Below the pieces are notes generated by a model. That model was given only the letters and a program-made list of their open reading frames with translations. It made no database searches and was not told where the DNA came from. A program made the position numbers and the translations under genes. A stretch of 33,646 nt of DNA from CAYIEH01 sp964362385 (GTDB lineage: Bacteria > Patescibacteriota > Minisyncoccia > UBA6257 > UBA9933), in assembly GCA_964362385.1 (NCBI GenBank), contig CAYIEH010000003.1, positions 1 through 33,646 on the forward strand. Direction: 5' to 3'. Shown in pieces: positions 22,012-28,909 of the stretch. Numbering within the stretch: position 1 is the stretch's first letter; the number at the start of each line of letters is the position of its first letter.

Positions 22012-22518
22012 ATGCGACACAAAGATCAAAGAATCGGAATCTTCATTGATGTCCAAAATTTATACCATTCGGCGAAAAATTTTTACCACGGACGAGTAAA
22101 TTATCGGGAACTTATTAAAAATCTGGTTGCTTCCCGGCATTTAATAAGAGCTTTGGGTTATGTGGTGAAGAGCGAATCTCTTGAAGCAACCGGCGAGGCG
22201 TCTTTTTTCGAAGCCTTGGAAAACGCCGGCATTGATTTAAGAATAAAAGATTTGCAAATTTTTGCCGGCGGCATTAAAAAAGCCGATTGGGATGTCGGTA
22301 TGGCCGTTGACGCGATCAGAATGGCGGATTTTTTGGATGTTATTATTTTAGCAACCGGAGACGGCGATTTTATTCCTTTGGTTGAATATCTTAAATGGGG
22401 TAAGGGAAGAATTGTTGAAGTCGCCGCTTTCGGAAGAAACACCTCGGCTAAATTAAAAGAAGTGGCCGACACTTTCATTGATTTGGAAAAAATACCGAGA
22501 GTGATACTTAAAAAATAA
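22012..22518 (+). CDS. NYN-domain (LabA/DUF88, PIN-like) putative ribonuclease
   Basis: A 168-aa single-domain protein of the NYN/LabA group. It starts seven residues before strand 1, IGIFIDVQN (8-16, with D13). The other acidic positions are D94 and D100 (DWDVGMAVDAIRMAD) and D117/D119 (LATGDGDFIPLVEYL), the usual Mg-binding set of PIN-like nucleases. It lies between rpsO and pnp, suggesting a part in RNA processing or decay. The upstream hairpin leaves no room for a ribosome-binding site, so translation may be leaderless or conditional. The substrate is unknown. Confidence 0.85.
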   Translation: MRHKDQRIGIFIDVQNLYHSAKNFYHGRVNYRELIKNLVASRHLIRALGYVVKSESLEATGEASFFEALENAGIDLRIKDLQIFAGGIKKADWDVGMAVDAIRMADFLDVIILATGDGDFIPLVEYLKWGKGRIVEVAAFGRNTSAKLKEVADTFIDLEKIPRVILKK

Positions 22519-22589
22519 AAAATCAAAATGACATTTTAAAAATAAAAATTTAAAGATAAAACAAATAATTATAAAAATCTTTCGCGGTG

Positions 22590-22679
22590 AGGATATACTA
22601 ATTCATACTAATGATACTGATGGATTTTATTCGTGTCATTCGTATGCATTCGTATATTGGTATCGCGTAAGCGTAGCGT
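22590..22679. repeat. Degenerate attcgt-type repeats upstream of pnp
   Basis: Short words recur here: attcata/actaat (22600-22620) and attcgtgtc, attcgtatgc, attcgtatatt (22630-22660). The same attcg words form the spacers at 24800-24858 and 27115-27175. No clear pnp promoter or Shine-Dalgarno site can be distinguished from the repeats. Confidence 0.5.
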
Positions 22680-24797
22680 ATGGAGTTAAACAAAAAAGAA
22701 TTTCAAATTGAATTTGCCGGCAAACCATTAAAGCTGACAATTTCTCAAATAGCGGAACAAGCCACTTCTGCGGTTATGGGTCAATACGGCGACACGGTTG
22801 TTTTGGTAACCGCGGTGATGGGCAAGGAAGACCGCGACATAGATTATTTTCCTTTGACGGTTGATTACGAGGAAAGGTTTTATGCCGCCGGAAAAATTAT
22901 CGGCAGCCGGTTCGTGCGCCGCGAGGGACGGCCTTCGGAAGAAGCAATTTTGTCCGGCAGAATGATTGACAGGACGCTTCGTCCTCTTTTTGACGGCAGA
23001 ATGCGCCGCGATGTCCAGATTGTGATTACGGTTCTTTCTTATGACGAGACGAATGACCCTGATTTTGTGTCCCTTTTTTCAGCTTCAACGGCGCTGGCTA
23101 TTTCGGAAATTCCCTGGCAGGGACCGGTGGCTGGCGTCAGATTGGCTAAATTGAAGAACGGAGAATTTATTATTAACCCTTCAAACCAGATACTGGGCGA
23201 CGCAGAAAACATCTATTTTGAGTCTTTTGTCAGCGGGACTGAAGATAAAATAAATATGGTGGAGTTCTCGGGAAAAGAGGCGCTGGAAAACGAAGTTGCC
23301 GAAGCTTTTGAAAATGCCCATAGTGAAACCAAAAAGCTGATTGAATTCCAGAAGGAAATTGTGCAGAAAATAGGCAAATCTAAAGCTGATGTTTTGTTGG
23401 CTGAAGCCGATTCTGACATTAAAAATAAAATTAAGGAATTTTTAAAAGACAAACTTGAAGCGGCTGTTTACGGCAAGGAAAAAACGGAACAGCACAAAAA
23501 AATTGACGAATTAAAATCCGCTCTTAAAGATTTTTTGGTTAAAGGCGGGACAGAAGATTTATCCAAAGTTGATTATGTGTTTGAAGAAGAAATTAACAAT
23601 CTTGTCCATAAGAATATTTTAGAAAAAGAAATGAGGCCTGACGGAAGAAAGCTTGACGAGGTCCGGCCGCTTTATGCCGAGACGGGATTATTTAAGCGCC
23701 TTCACGGCTCAGCGCTTTTTATCAGAGGCGGCACTCAAGCGCTGGCAGTAACCACCTTGGCGGCTCCGGGAGCCGAACAGTTAATTGAAACAATGGAAAT
23801 TTCTTACAAGCGCCGCTTCATGCTTCATTATAATTTTCCGCCGTACTCAACCGGAGAAACCGGAAGATTGGGATTTACCGGCAGGAGAGAAATCGGACAC
23901 GGCGCTTTGGCGGAAAAAGCCGTCAGGTCAATGATTCCTTCAAAAGAAGAATTTCCGTACACTATCAGAGTTGTTTCTGAAATATTGGCTTCAAACGGTT
24001 CTTCGTCTATGGCAACGGTTTGCGCCGCTTCAATGTCCTTGATGGATGCCGGCGTGCCGATAAAAAATGTTGTGGGAGGAATAGCAATGGGGCTCTTTGT
24101 TGAAAATCCGAAATCCGAAATCCGAAATCCGAAATATAAGATATTGACCGACATTCAAGGCCCGGAAGACCATTACGGCGATATGGATTGCAAAGTTGCC
24201 GGAACTAAAAATGGAATTACCGCCATTCAGATGGATGTTAAGGTTGACGGGGTTACTCCTCAAATGTTTAAGGAGGTTTTGGATCATGCCAAGAAAGCGC
24301 GCCTTGAAATTTTAGAAACCATAAATAAGGCGATTTCAAAACCGCGGGAAAAAGTCTCCGATTTTGCTCCGGTGATTATGACAATAGACATCCAGTCGGA
24401 ACAGATCGGCGAAGTCATCGGTCCCGGAGGCAAAATCATCAATGCGATTATTTCAGATACCGGCGTAACTTCCATAGATATTGAGCAAACCGGACGTGTG
24501 TTTGTCGCAGGGCCGGATTCTAAAAAAGTCCAGGCCGCCATTGACACGGTAAAGGGCATTACCAAGGAATTCAGACCGGGCGAAATCGTGGAGGGTCAGG
24601 TTATAAAAATTTTGGAATTCGGGGCAATCGTTGATTTGGGAAACGGCAGAGACGGAATGATTCACGTGTCCGAACTCAAGGAAGGATTTGTCAAAAAAGT
24701 GGAGGATGTAGTCAAGATTGGAGATTTTATAAGAGCCAAGGTTATTAAAGTGGAAAATGGAAAGATAGGATTGTCATTGAAAGCGGCACGCGAATAG
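22680..24797 (+). CDS. pnp: Polyribonucleotide nucleotidyltransferase (PNPase)
   Basis: 705 aa, normal length. Phosphorolytic 3'-5' exoribonuclease, core of RNA decay. It has two RNase PH domains, the first with YFPLTVDYEERFYAAGKI and the FVRREGRPSEEAIL loop, the second with RPDGRKLDEVRPL and GETGRLGFTGRREIGHG. A KH domain (IGEVIGPGGKIINAI) and a C-terminal S1 domain (GQVIKILEFGAIVDLGNGRDGMIHVSEL) follow. Residues about 475-486 (NPKSEIRNPKYK) come from four exact aaatccg heptamers (24104-24131). This in-frame repeat lies inside the second RNase PH domain between conserved strands. Confidence 0.97.
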   Translation: MELNKKEFQIEFAGKPLKLTISQIAEQATSAVMGQYGDTVVLVTAVMGKEDRDIDYFPLTVDYEERFYAAGKIIGSRFVRREGRPSEEAILSGRMIDRTLRPLFDGRMRRDVQIVITVLSYDETNDPDFVSLFSASTALAISEIPWQGPVAGVRLAKLKNGEFIINPSNQILGDAENIYFESFVSGTEDKINMVEFSGKEALENEVAEAFENAHSETKKLIEFQKEIVQKIGKSKADVLLAEADSDIKNKIKEFLKDKLEAAVYGKEKTEQHKKIDELKSALKDFLVKGGTEDLSKVDYVFEEEINNLVHKNILEKEMRPDGRKLDEVRPLYAETGLFKRLHGSALFIRGGTQALAVTTLAAPGAEQLIETMEISYKRRFMLHYNFPPYSTGETGRLGFTGRREIGHGALAEKAVRSMIPSKEEFPYTIRVVSEILASNGSSSMATVCAASMSLMDAGVPIKNVVGGIAMGLFVENPKSEIRNPKYKILTDIQGPEDHYGDMDCKVAGTKNGITAIQMDVKVDGVTPQMFKEVLDHAKKARLEILETINKAISKPREKVSDFAPVIMTIDIQSEQIGEVIGPGGKIINAIISDTGVTSIDIEQTGRVFVAGPDSKKVQAAIDTVKGITKEFRPGEIVEGQVIKILEFGAIVDLGNGRDGMIHVSELKEGFVKKVEDVVKIGDFIRAKVIKVENGKIGLSLKAARE

Positions 24798-24864
24798 CGC
24801 ACTACGAATGCGCCCACGCGAATAAACATTCGTAAATTCGTGTGTTATTTGTAATTAGTGTCGC
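24798..24864. repeat. Repeat-filled spacer between convergent pnp and rpsT
   Basis: The 67-nt spacer consists of variants of cgaatnnnc and attcgt words (cgcgaataaacattcgtaaa and related). No convincing hairpin terminator is seen for either gene. Confidence 0.45.
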
Positions 24865-25119
24865 TTATTTCAGTAATTTGCTTAATCTTGATTTCAGCCT
24901 TGAAGCCTTATTCTTTTTGATTAAATTGACTTTCGCCGTTTTGTCCAGTTTTTTATAAACTTGCGATAAATATTTTTTGGCTTCTTCTTTTTTGCTTTCA
25001 GTAATCAATTTTTTGTATTGTTTAATAACCGCTTTTAATTCGGTTTTTACTTTAATATTTTTTTTTCTCCTTTTGATATTTTGGCGCAAAGCCTTTTTCG
25101 CTGATTTTATTTTTGGCAT
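24865..25119 (-). CDS. rpsT: Ribosomal protein S20
   Basis: 84 aa, highly basic three-helix protein: MPKIKSAKKALRQNIKRR at the N-terminus, a central KAVIKQYKKLI helix and NLIKKNKASRLKSRLSKL at the C-terminus, matching S20. It binds 16S rRNA helices in the 30S body. Monocistronic, divergent from ruvA, no Shine-Dalgarno site. Confidence 0.95.
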   Translation of the reverse strand: MPKIKSAKKALRQNIKRRKKNIKVKTELKAVIKQYKKLITESKKEEAKKYLSQVYKKLDKTAKVNLIKKNKASRLKSRLSKLLK

Positions 25120-25128
25120 GCCGATAAA

Positions 25129-25160
25129 TAGAATTTAGAATATAGAACTTAGAATATAGG
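25129..25160. repeat. 7-nt-period repeat upstream of rpsT and ruvA
   Basis: Consecutive heptamers tagaatt, tagaata, tagaact, tagaata, then tagg. It occupies the divergent promoter region between rpsT and ruvA. Confidence 0.8.
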
Positions 25161-25190
25161 AGACGACTTTTAATGTCAATGATTTTGAAA

Positions 25191-25196
25191 TATAAT
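25191..25196 (+). promoter_or_regulatory. -10 element of the ruvA operon
   Basis: A consensus TATAAT whose end is 13 nt before the ruvA ATG, implying a very short or absent leader. The -35 region (25168-25173) is poor. Confidence 0.5.
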
Positions 25197-25209
25197 AACT
25201 ACCACATTT

Positions 25210-25788
25210 ATGATTTACTCTTTATCGGGAAAACTCATTGTTAAAAAGCCACAGTTTGTCGTTGTTGAAGTCAATGGAATCGGATTTAAGGTTTTTGCGT
25301 CAACAAGGACTTTAAAGAATATCCCAAAAATCAATTCAAAAATAAAACTTTTTTGTTCGTTTCGCGTTCGCCAGGAAATGCCGGAAATTTACGGATTTTT
25401 TGACGAAAAAGAATTGGAAATTTTTGAATTGCTTAATTCTATCAGCGGAGTCGGCCCAAAGTCGGCATTGGGAATTTTGAGCAAGCTCAAAATAGAAAAA
25501 TTGCTTCATGCCATAAATCAAGGCAGGGCTGACGCAATTTCCGCGAGTTGGGGAATAGGAAAAAAGAAGGCCGAACGGATTGTTTTGGAACTTAAAGACA
25601 AAATTAAAAAATCAGCTTTTTCCGGCGACGCCGACACCTTTGATTCGGACAAGGATATAAAATCAGCCCTGAAAAATCTTGGGTATAAACAAAAGGAAAT
25701 TGAAGAAGCGCTTGAACAAATTCCTCCAAAAATAAAAAAAACCGAGGATAGATTAAAAACAGTCATCAAATTTCTTTCTAAAGGGTAA
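25210..25788 (+). CDS. ruvA: Holliday junction branch-migration protein RuvA
   Basis: 192 aa, family length. N-terminal OB-fold (MIYSLSGKLIVKKPQFVVVEVNG as residues 1-23 in total), then two helix-hairpin-helix motifs, SGVGPKSALGIL (79-90) and WGIGKKKAERIV (114-125), and a C-terminal domain (about 148-192) that contacts RuvB. RuvA binds four-way junctions as a tetramer. Its stop overlaps the start of the Mur ligase gene (TAATG), so the two are translationally coupled. Confidence 0.95.
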   Translation: MIYSLSGKLIVKKPQFVVVEVNGIGFKVFASTRTLKNIPKINSKIKLFCSFRVRQEMPEIYGFFDEKELEIFELLNSISGVGPKSALGILSKLKIEKLLHAINQGRADAISASWGIGKKKAERIVLELKDKIKKSAFSGDADTFDSDKDIKSALKNLGYKQKEIEEALEQIPPKIKKTEDRLKTVIKFLSKG

Positions 25789-27131
25789 TGGAAAAAATTC
25801 TGCGGTTTTTCGAAAAATACATAATTCCTAAATCGCTTTATAAAGCGGGGCAGCCGATCTATCATTGGCTGTTGGGTTTTTTGGGCGCCTTGTTTTACGG
25901 TTTTCCGTCCAAAAAACTTTTCGTTATCGGAGTAACCGGCACTAAAGGCAAAACCACCACTTGTAATCTAATCGCTCAGATACTCAATTACACCGGAATT
26001 AAAACAGGAATGGTAACGACCGTAAATTTCAGAATAGGCAAAAAAGAATGGCTCAATGAAACAAAACAAACAATGCTTGGAAGATTCCAGCTCCAAAAAC
26101 TTATCGCGCAGATGGTGGAAGAGAAATGCAAATACGCGGTGGTTGAAACTTCTTCAGAAGGCATTCTCCAGCACCGCCATCAATTTATAGATTACAATGT
26201 CGCGGTCTTTACCAATCTTTCGCCCGAACACATTGAACGCCACGGCGGTTTTGAAAATTACCGCGCCGCCAAGATAAAACTTTTCAAAAAAGTCGCGAAA
26301 AAAGAAAATGGCATCGGCGTTTATAATTTGGACGATGAAAATTCGGGTTATTTTCTGGAGCCGAAAATTTCCAAACAATACGTCCATACTTTGCGTCTTT
26401 CAGACCATCTCGGCCAGATCGGGAATTTAAACCGCGTTACTGACATTGAAATCTCCACGCGGGGAACAAGATTCTCGTTCAATGGAGAAAAATTTGAAAT
26501 GCCGCTCATCGGCGAATTCAACGTCTACAACGCCGCAGCCGCGATTTCCGCGGTCCGGGCTTTGAATGTGCCTATGGGAACGATAAGGAAAGCGCTACTC
26601 AAAGTCCAACCGCCGCCGGGCAGATTGGAAATGGTAGACAAGGGACAAAAATTTACCGTCATTGTGGACTACGCCCACGAACCGTCAAGCTTGGAGACGA
26701 TTTATAAGACAATTCATAATTCCAAATTCATAATTCATAATTCAAAGCTTATATGTCTTTTGGGCGCGCAAGGGGGAGGAAGGGATAAATGGAAAAGACC
26801 GGAGATGGGCAAAATCGCAGGGAAGTATTGCGACAAAATTATTCTAACGAATGAAGACCCATACGACGAAAACCCGCTTCAAATTATAAATGATATTGAA
26901 AGCGGTTTTTTGCAAATGGCAAATGGCAAATGGCAAAGCGAAAAAAATTATTGGAAAATTATTGACAGGCGGGAGGCGATTAAAAAGGCGCTCTCACTCG
27001 CGAAAAAAGGAGACGTTGTTATTCTGACCGGCAAAGGCGGGGAGAGATGGATGTGTATTGAGAACGAGAATAAGATACCCTGGGACGAAAGGAAAATCGT
27101 AGAAGAAATTATAACCGAACAACGAATTTGA
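25788..27131 (+). CDS. murE: Mur ligase, UDP-N-acetylmuramyl-tripeptide synthetase (MurE)-like
   Basis: 447 aa. The ATP-grasping loop GVTGTKGKTTT is at 48-58, much nearer the start than in full MurE, so the UDP-binding N-terminal domain is reduced. Other marks are FTNLSPEHIERHG (141-153), GEFNVYNAAAAISA (242-255), PPGRLE (276-281), VDYAHEP (293-299) and NEDPYDENP (355-363) where MurE has its amino-acid-selective loop. It would add the third amino acid to the peptidoglycan stem peptide. Two heptamer-repeat insertions are in frame: residues 309-320 (five aattcat-type units, 26711-26745) and about 376-384 (three aaatggc units, 26914-26934). MurE-type is likely; a related Mur ligase is possible. 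Confidence 0.85.
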   Translation: MEKILRFFEKYIIPKSLYKAGQPIYHWLLGFLGALFYGFPSKKLFVIGVTGTKGKTTTCNLIAQILNYTGIKTGMVTTVNFRIGKKEWLNETKQTMLGRFQLQKLIAQMVEEKCKYAVVETSSEGILQHRHQFIDYNVAVFTNLSPEHIERHGGFENYRAAKIKLFKKVAKKENGIGVYNLDDENSGYFLEPKISKQYVHTLRLSDHLGQIGNLNRVTDIEISTRGTRFSFNGEKFEMPLIGEFNVYNAAAAISAVRALNVPMGTIRKALLKVQPPPGRLEMVDKGQKFTVIVDYAHEPSSLETIYKTIHNSKFIIHNSKLICLLGAQGGGRDKWKRPEMGKIAGKYCDKIILTNEDPYDENPLQIINDIESGFLQMANGKWQSEKNYWKIIDRREAIKKALSLAKKGDVVILTGKGGERWMCIENENKIPWDERKIVEEIITEQRI

Positions 27132-27132
27132 A

Positions 27133-27158
27133 CGAATATTACGAATTCGTAATATTCG
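27133..27158 (+). terminator. Palindrome after the Mur ligase gene
   Basis: A perfect 26-nt palindrome (arms 27133-27145 and 27146-27158) made of attcg words, directly after the stop at 27131. It is a possible terminator of ruvA-murE, without a clear U-tract. Confidence 0.5.
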
Positions 27159-27269
27159 AGTTTATTCGCTGTTCGTATACATAATGAAATACGAAATTCT
27201 TCCGCATTCCATAAAAAGATTTTACTAAAATGGCGCGGGGGTTGGAGATAAAAATAAGAAGGTAAAAAA

Positions 27270-27300
27270 AGACCCTTGATTAACAAGTTAACAAGAGTCT
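27270..27300 (-). terminator. Terminator of the three-gene small operon
   Basis: A stem of about 14 bp (27270-27284 with 27287-27300, one mismatch or bulge) followed on the minus strand by seven T residues, 24 nt past the stop at 27324. Confidence 0.8.
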
Positions 27301-27323
27301 TACACGGGTAGAGTTTTATGCTT

Positions 27324-27608
27324 TCAGAAAAGCGCGGGCTGAAGTCGCCTGCGCAACTCCTTAGCTTTTATTGCGCGTTGCCGGCCCATCATTATACCAA
27401 GGGCCATTTTTGCAGCCGTCTCATAGGCGACCTGCGGAACTTCGCATTCAGAAGGGTTAAAGATTCGCGCACCGATCTTTGATACGCCGATTTTTTTGAC
27501 TTTAACAATTTTATTGTCTTCCCAATCCGGCGCGAATTTAAGCAAAATATTTCCCACCCTGACTTCCACTAAAAATCCTTTTACGTCCTCGCATTGGATA
27601 TCATTCAT
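27324..27608 (-). CDS. Hypothetical protein, 94 aa
   Basis: A soluble small protein with a beta-rich first half (FLVEVRVGNILLKFAPDW) and a helical, basic second half ending RQRAIKAKELRRRLQPALF. AGGAGG lies about 8 nt before the ATG. Its start overlaps the stop of the 55-aa zinc-ribbon gene as ATGA, so it is the last of three coupled genes. The function is unknown. Confidence 0.65.
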   Translation of the reverse strand: MNDIQCEDVKGFLVEVRVGNILLKFAPDWEDNKIVKVKKIGVSKIGARIFNPSECEVPQVAYETAAKMALGIMMGRQRAIKAKELRRRLQPALF

Positions 27609-27772
27609 TTCGTTGCGCCTCCTTTTTGCGGCTCAAGTCCATTCATAGGATTGGCCTCTTCTATTAGAGACGTTAACAACTCCTTATTTTCAGCAACTGC
27701 AACTATATAGCCGCAGTCACCGCATTTCCCTTTCTCATCCAAGTCGCCGTATTTACATAACGGGCATTTCAT
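27605..27772 (-). CDS. Small zinc-ribbon protein, 55 aa
   Basis: Starts MKCPLCKYGDLDEKGKCGDC, with two CxxC pairs 11 residues apart, a compact zinc ribbon of the rubredoxin-knuckle type. It continues with a short acidic helix and ends GGATK. GGAGGG stands 7-8 nt before the ATG at 27772, inside the end of the 81-aa gene it overlaps by 20 nt. Its TGA overlaps the next ATG. Such tiny ribbons often bind RNA or partner proteins. Confidence 0.65.
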   Translation of the reverse strand: MKCPLCKYGDLDEKGKCGDCGYIVAVAENKELLTSLIEEANPMNGLEPQKGGATK

Positions 27773-27998
27773 TTTTTTTCCCTCCTTTTTTTCTCCGAGT
27801 GTCGGGAAATAATATCCGGAACACGCCAGTCAATCGGCACAGCGTTGCCGAGAGAATAATTCCGATAATTATTTTCATCCCATTGCTTGCAAAATTAATA
27901 TGCAAGAGTATTGAGGCGATTGCTAAAATCCCGAAGATTGTCATTAAAATGGCAACGACTTCATTGACAAAACTTTCTTCTAAATCTCTTTTCTGCAT
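27753..27998 (-). CDS. Small membrane protein, 81 aa, two TM helices
   Basis: Two hydrophobic segments, about residues 13-36 (EVVAILMTIFGILAIASILL) and 41-65 (MKIIIGIILSATLCRLTGVF), with a basic tail (DTRRKKGGKK) predicted to be cytoplasmic. GGGAGG precedes the ATG. First gene of a three-gene operon driven by a consensus promoter. No family recognised. Confidence 0.65.
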   Translation of the reverse strand: MQKRDLEESFVNEVVAILMTIFGILAIASILLHINFASNGMKIIIGIILSATLCRLTGVFRILFPDTRRKKGGKKNEMPVM

Positions 27999-28033
27999 TT
28001 TTCCTCCCTATTTTATTTGTAATTTGTGTTTAA

Positions 28034-28062
28034 ATTATATTGTATTTCATTAGATTTGTCAA
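28034..28062 (-). promoter_or_regulatory. Consensus promoter of the three-gene small operon
   Basis: Minus-strand TTGACA (28057-28062), exactly 17 nt, then TATAAT (28034-28039): a perfect sigma-70 consensus, the strongest promoter in the window. It gives a leader of about 30 nt carrying the ribosome-binding site of the 81-aa gene. Confidence 0.9.
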
Positions 28063-28176
28063 CCCCGTTAGAAGTGCGGCTTTTTATGCCGTAAAACCGC
28101 CTAATTTGAGAAAATCCATACAATATCTTACATTAATATAGACGAATTATCGCCATAATTATTACTCCATATCAAT

Positions 28177-28761
28177 ATGATTGAATATTATACAGAAGCG
28201 CTGGTTTTAGGCAAGGAAGATGTTAATGAAGCTGACGGCCTGGTTTATTTTTATACCAAAGACTTGGGCAAGGTCATTGGGAAAGCTAAAGGCGTTAGGA
28301 AAATGACGTCAAAATTAAACGCTCATTTAGAACCCCTTAATTTCGTAAACGTCCGCCTGGTCTCGGGAAAAAACCATTATTTCCAGATTGCCGACGCCTT
28401 GTCGTTTAAAACGGATTTGACAAAGAAGATAAAAAAATCGCCTCAAATTTTGTCCAAATTTTTGGGGATTGTTGATTTTATAAAAGAAGCGACTTTTGAA
28501 CTTCAGCCGGACTTTAATTTGTGGCAAACAATCAATAAGATGGTTTCTTCTGACATTAAAGAAATATCCGCTTTCAGGCTTATTTTAAAAGAACTGGGGT
28601 TTGACCCGGAATTTGCCGAATGCGGATTGTGCCGCAATAAAAATATCGTTTATTTTCTGAAAAAAGACCAGATTTTTTTATGCGAGAAATGCGGACATAG
28701 TTCCAAAATTCCCGAAAATGAATTAATATTAATAAACCCCGTTAGAGATCTGGCAATGTGA
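28177..28761 (+). CDS. recO: DNA repair protein RecO
   Basis: 194 aa, shorter than typical RecO (about 240). The N-terminal OB-fold is YYTEALVLGKEDVNEADGLVYFYTKDLGK with KGVRKMTSKL and the LEPLNFVNVRL strand. A helical part follows, and a zinc site near 150-180 has CGLC and CEKC pairs. RecO loads RecA with RecR and anneals single strands. It ends in TGA. No Shine-Dalgarno site. An AT-rich 13-bp hairpin (28817-28845) follows the gene. Confidence 0.88.
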   Translation: MIEYYTEALVLGKEDVNEADGLVYFYTKDLGKVIGKAKGVRKMTSKLNAHLEPLNFVNVRLVSGKNHYFQIADALSFKTDLTKKIKKSPQILSKFLGIVDFIKEATFELQPDFNLWQTINKMVSSDIKEISAFRLILKELGFDPEFAECGLCRNKNIVYFLKKDQIFLCEKCGHSSKIPENELILINPVRDLAM

Positions 28762-28816
28762 TATTTTCGTCTTCTTAAGCAAGAAGTGGCTTTAATATTA
28801 TTCTTAGTTAATGGTC

Positions 28817-28845
28817 AGAAAAAATTTTTGTTAAAAATTTTTTCT
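28817..28845 (+). terminator. AT-rich hairpin after recO
   Basis: Perfect 13-bp arms (28817-28829 with 28833-28845) and a 3-nt loop, A-rich then T-rich, followed by tt. It is 56 nt past the recO stop. Confidence 0.55.
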
Positions 28846-28909
28846 TGAAGATCTTTAACGAAGTAAGGAAAACCGATAACTAACGGCCAATAGCTGAATT
28901 TAAAAAATT

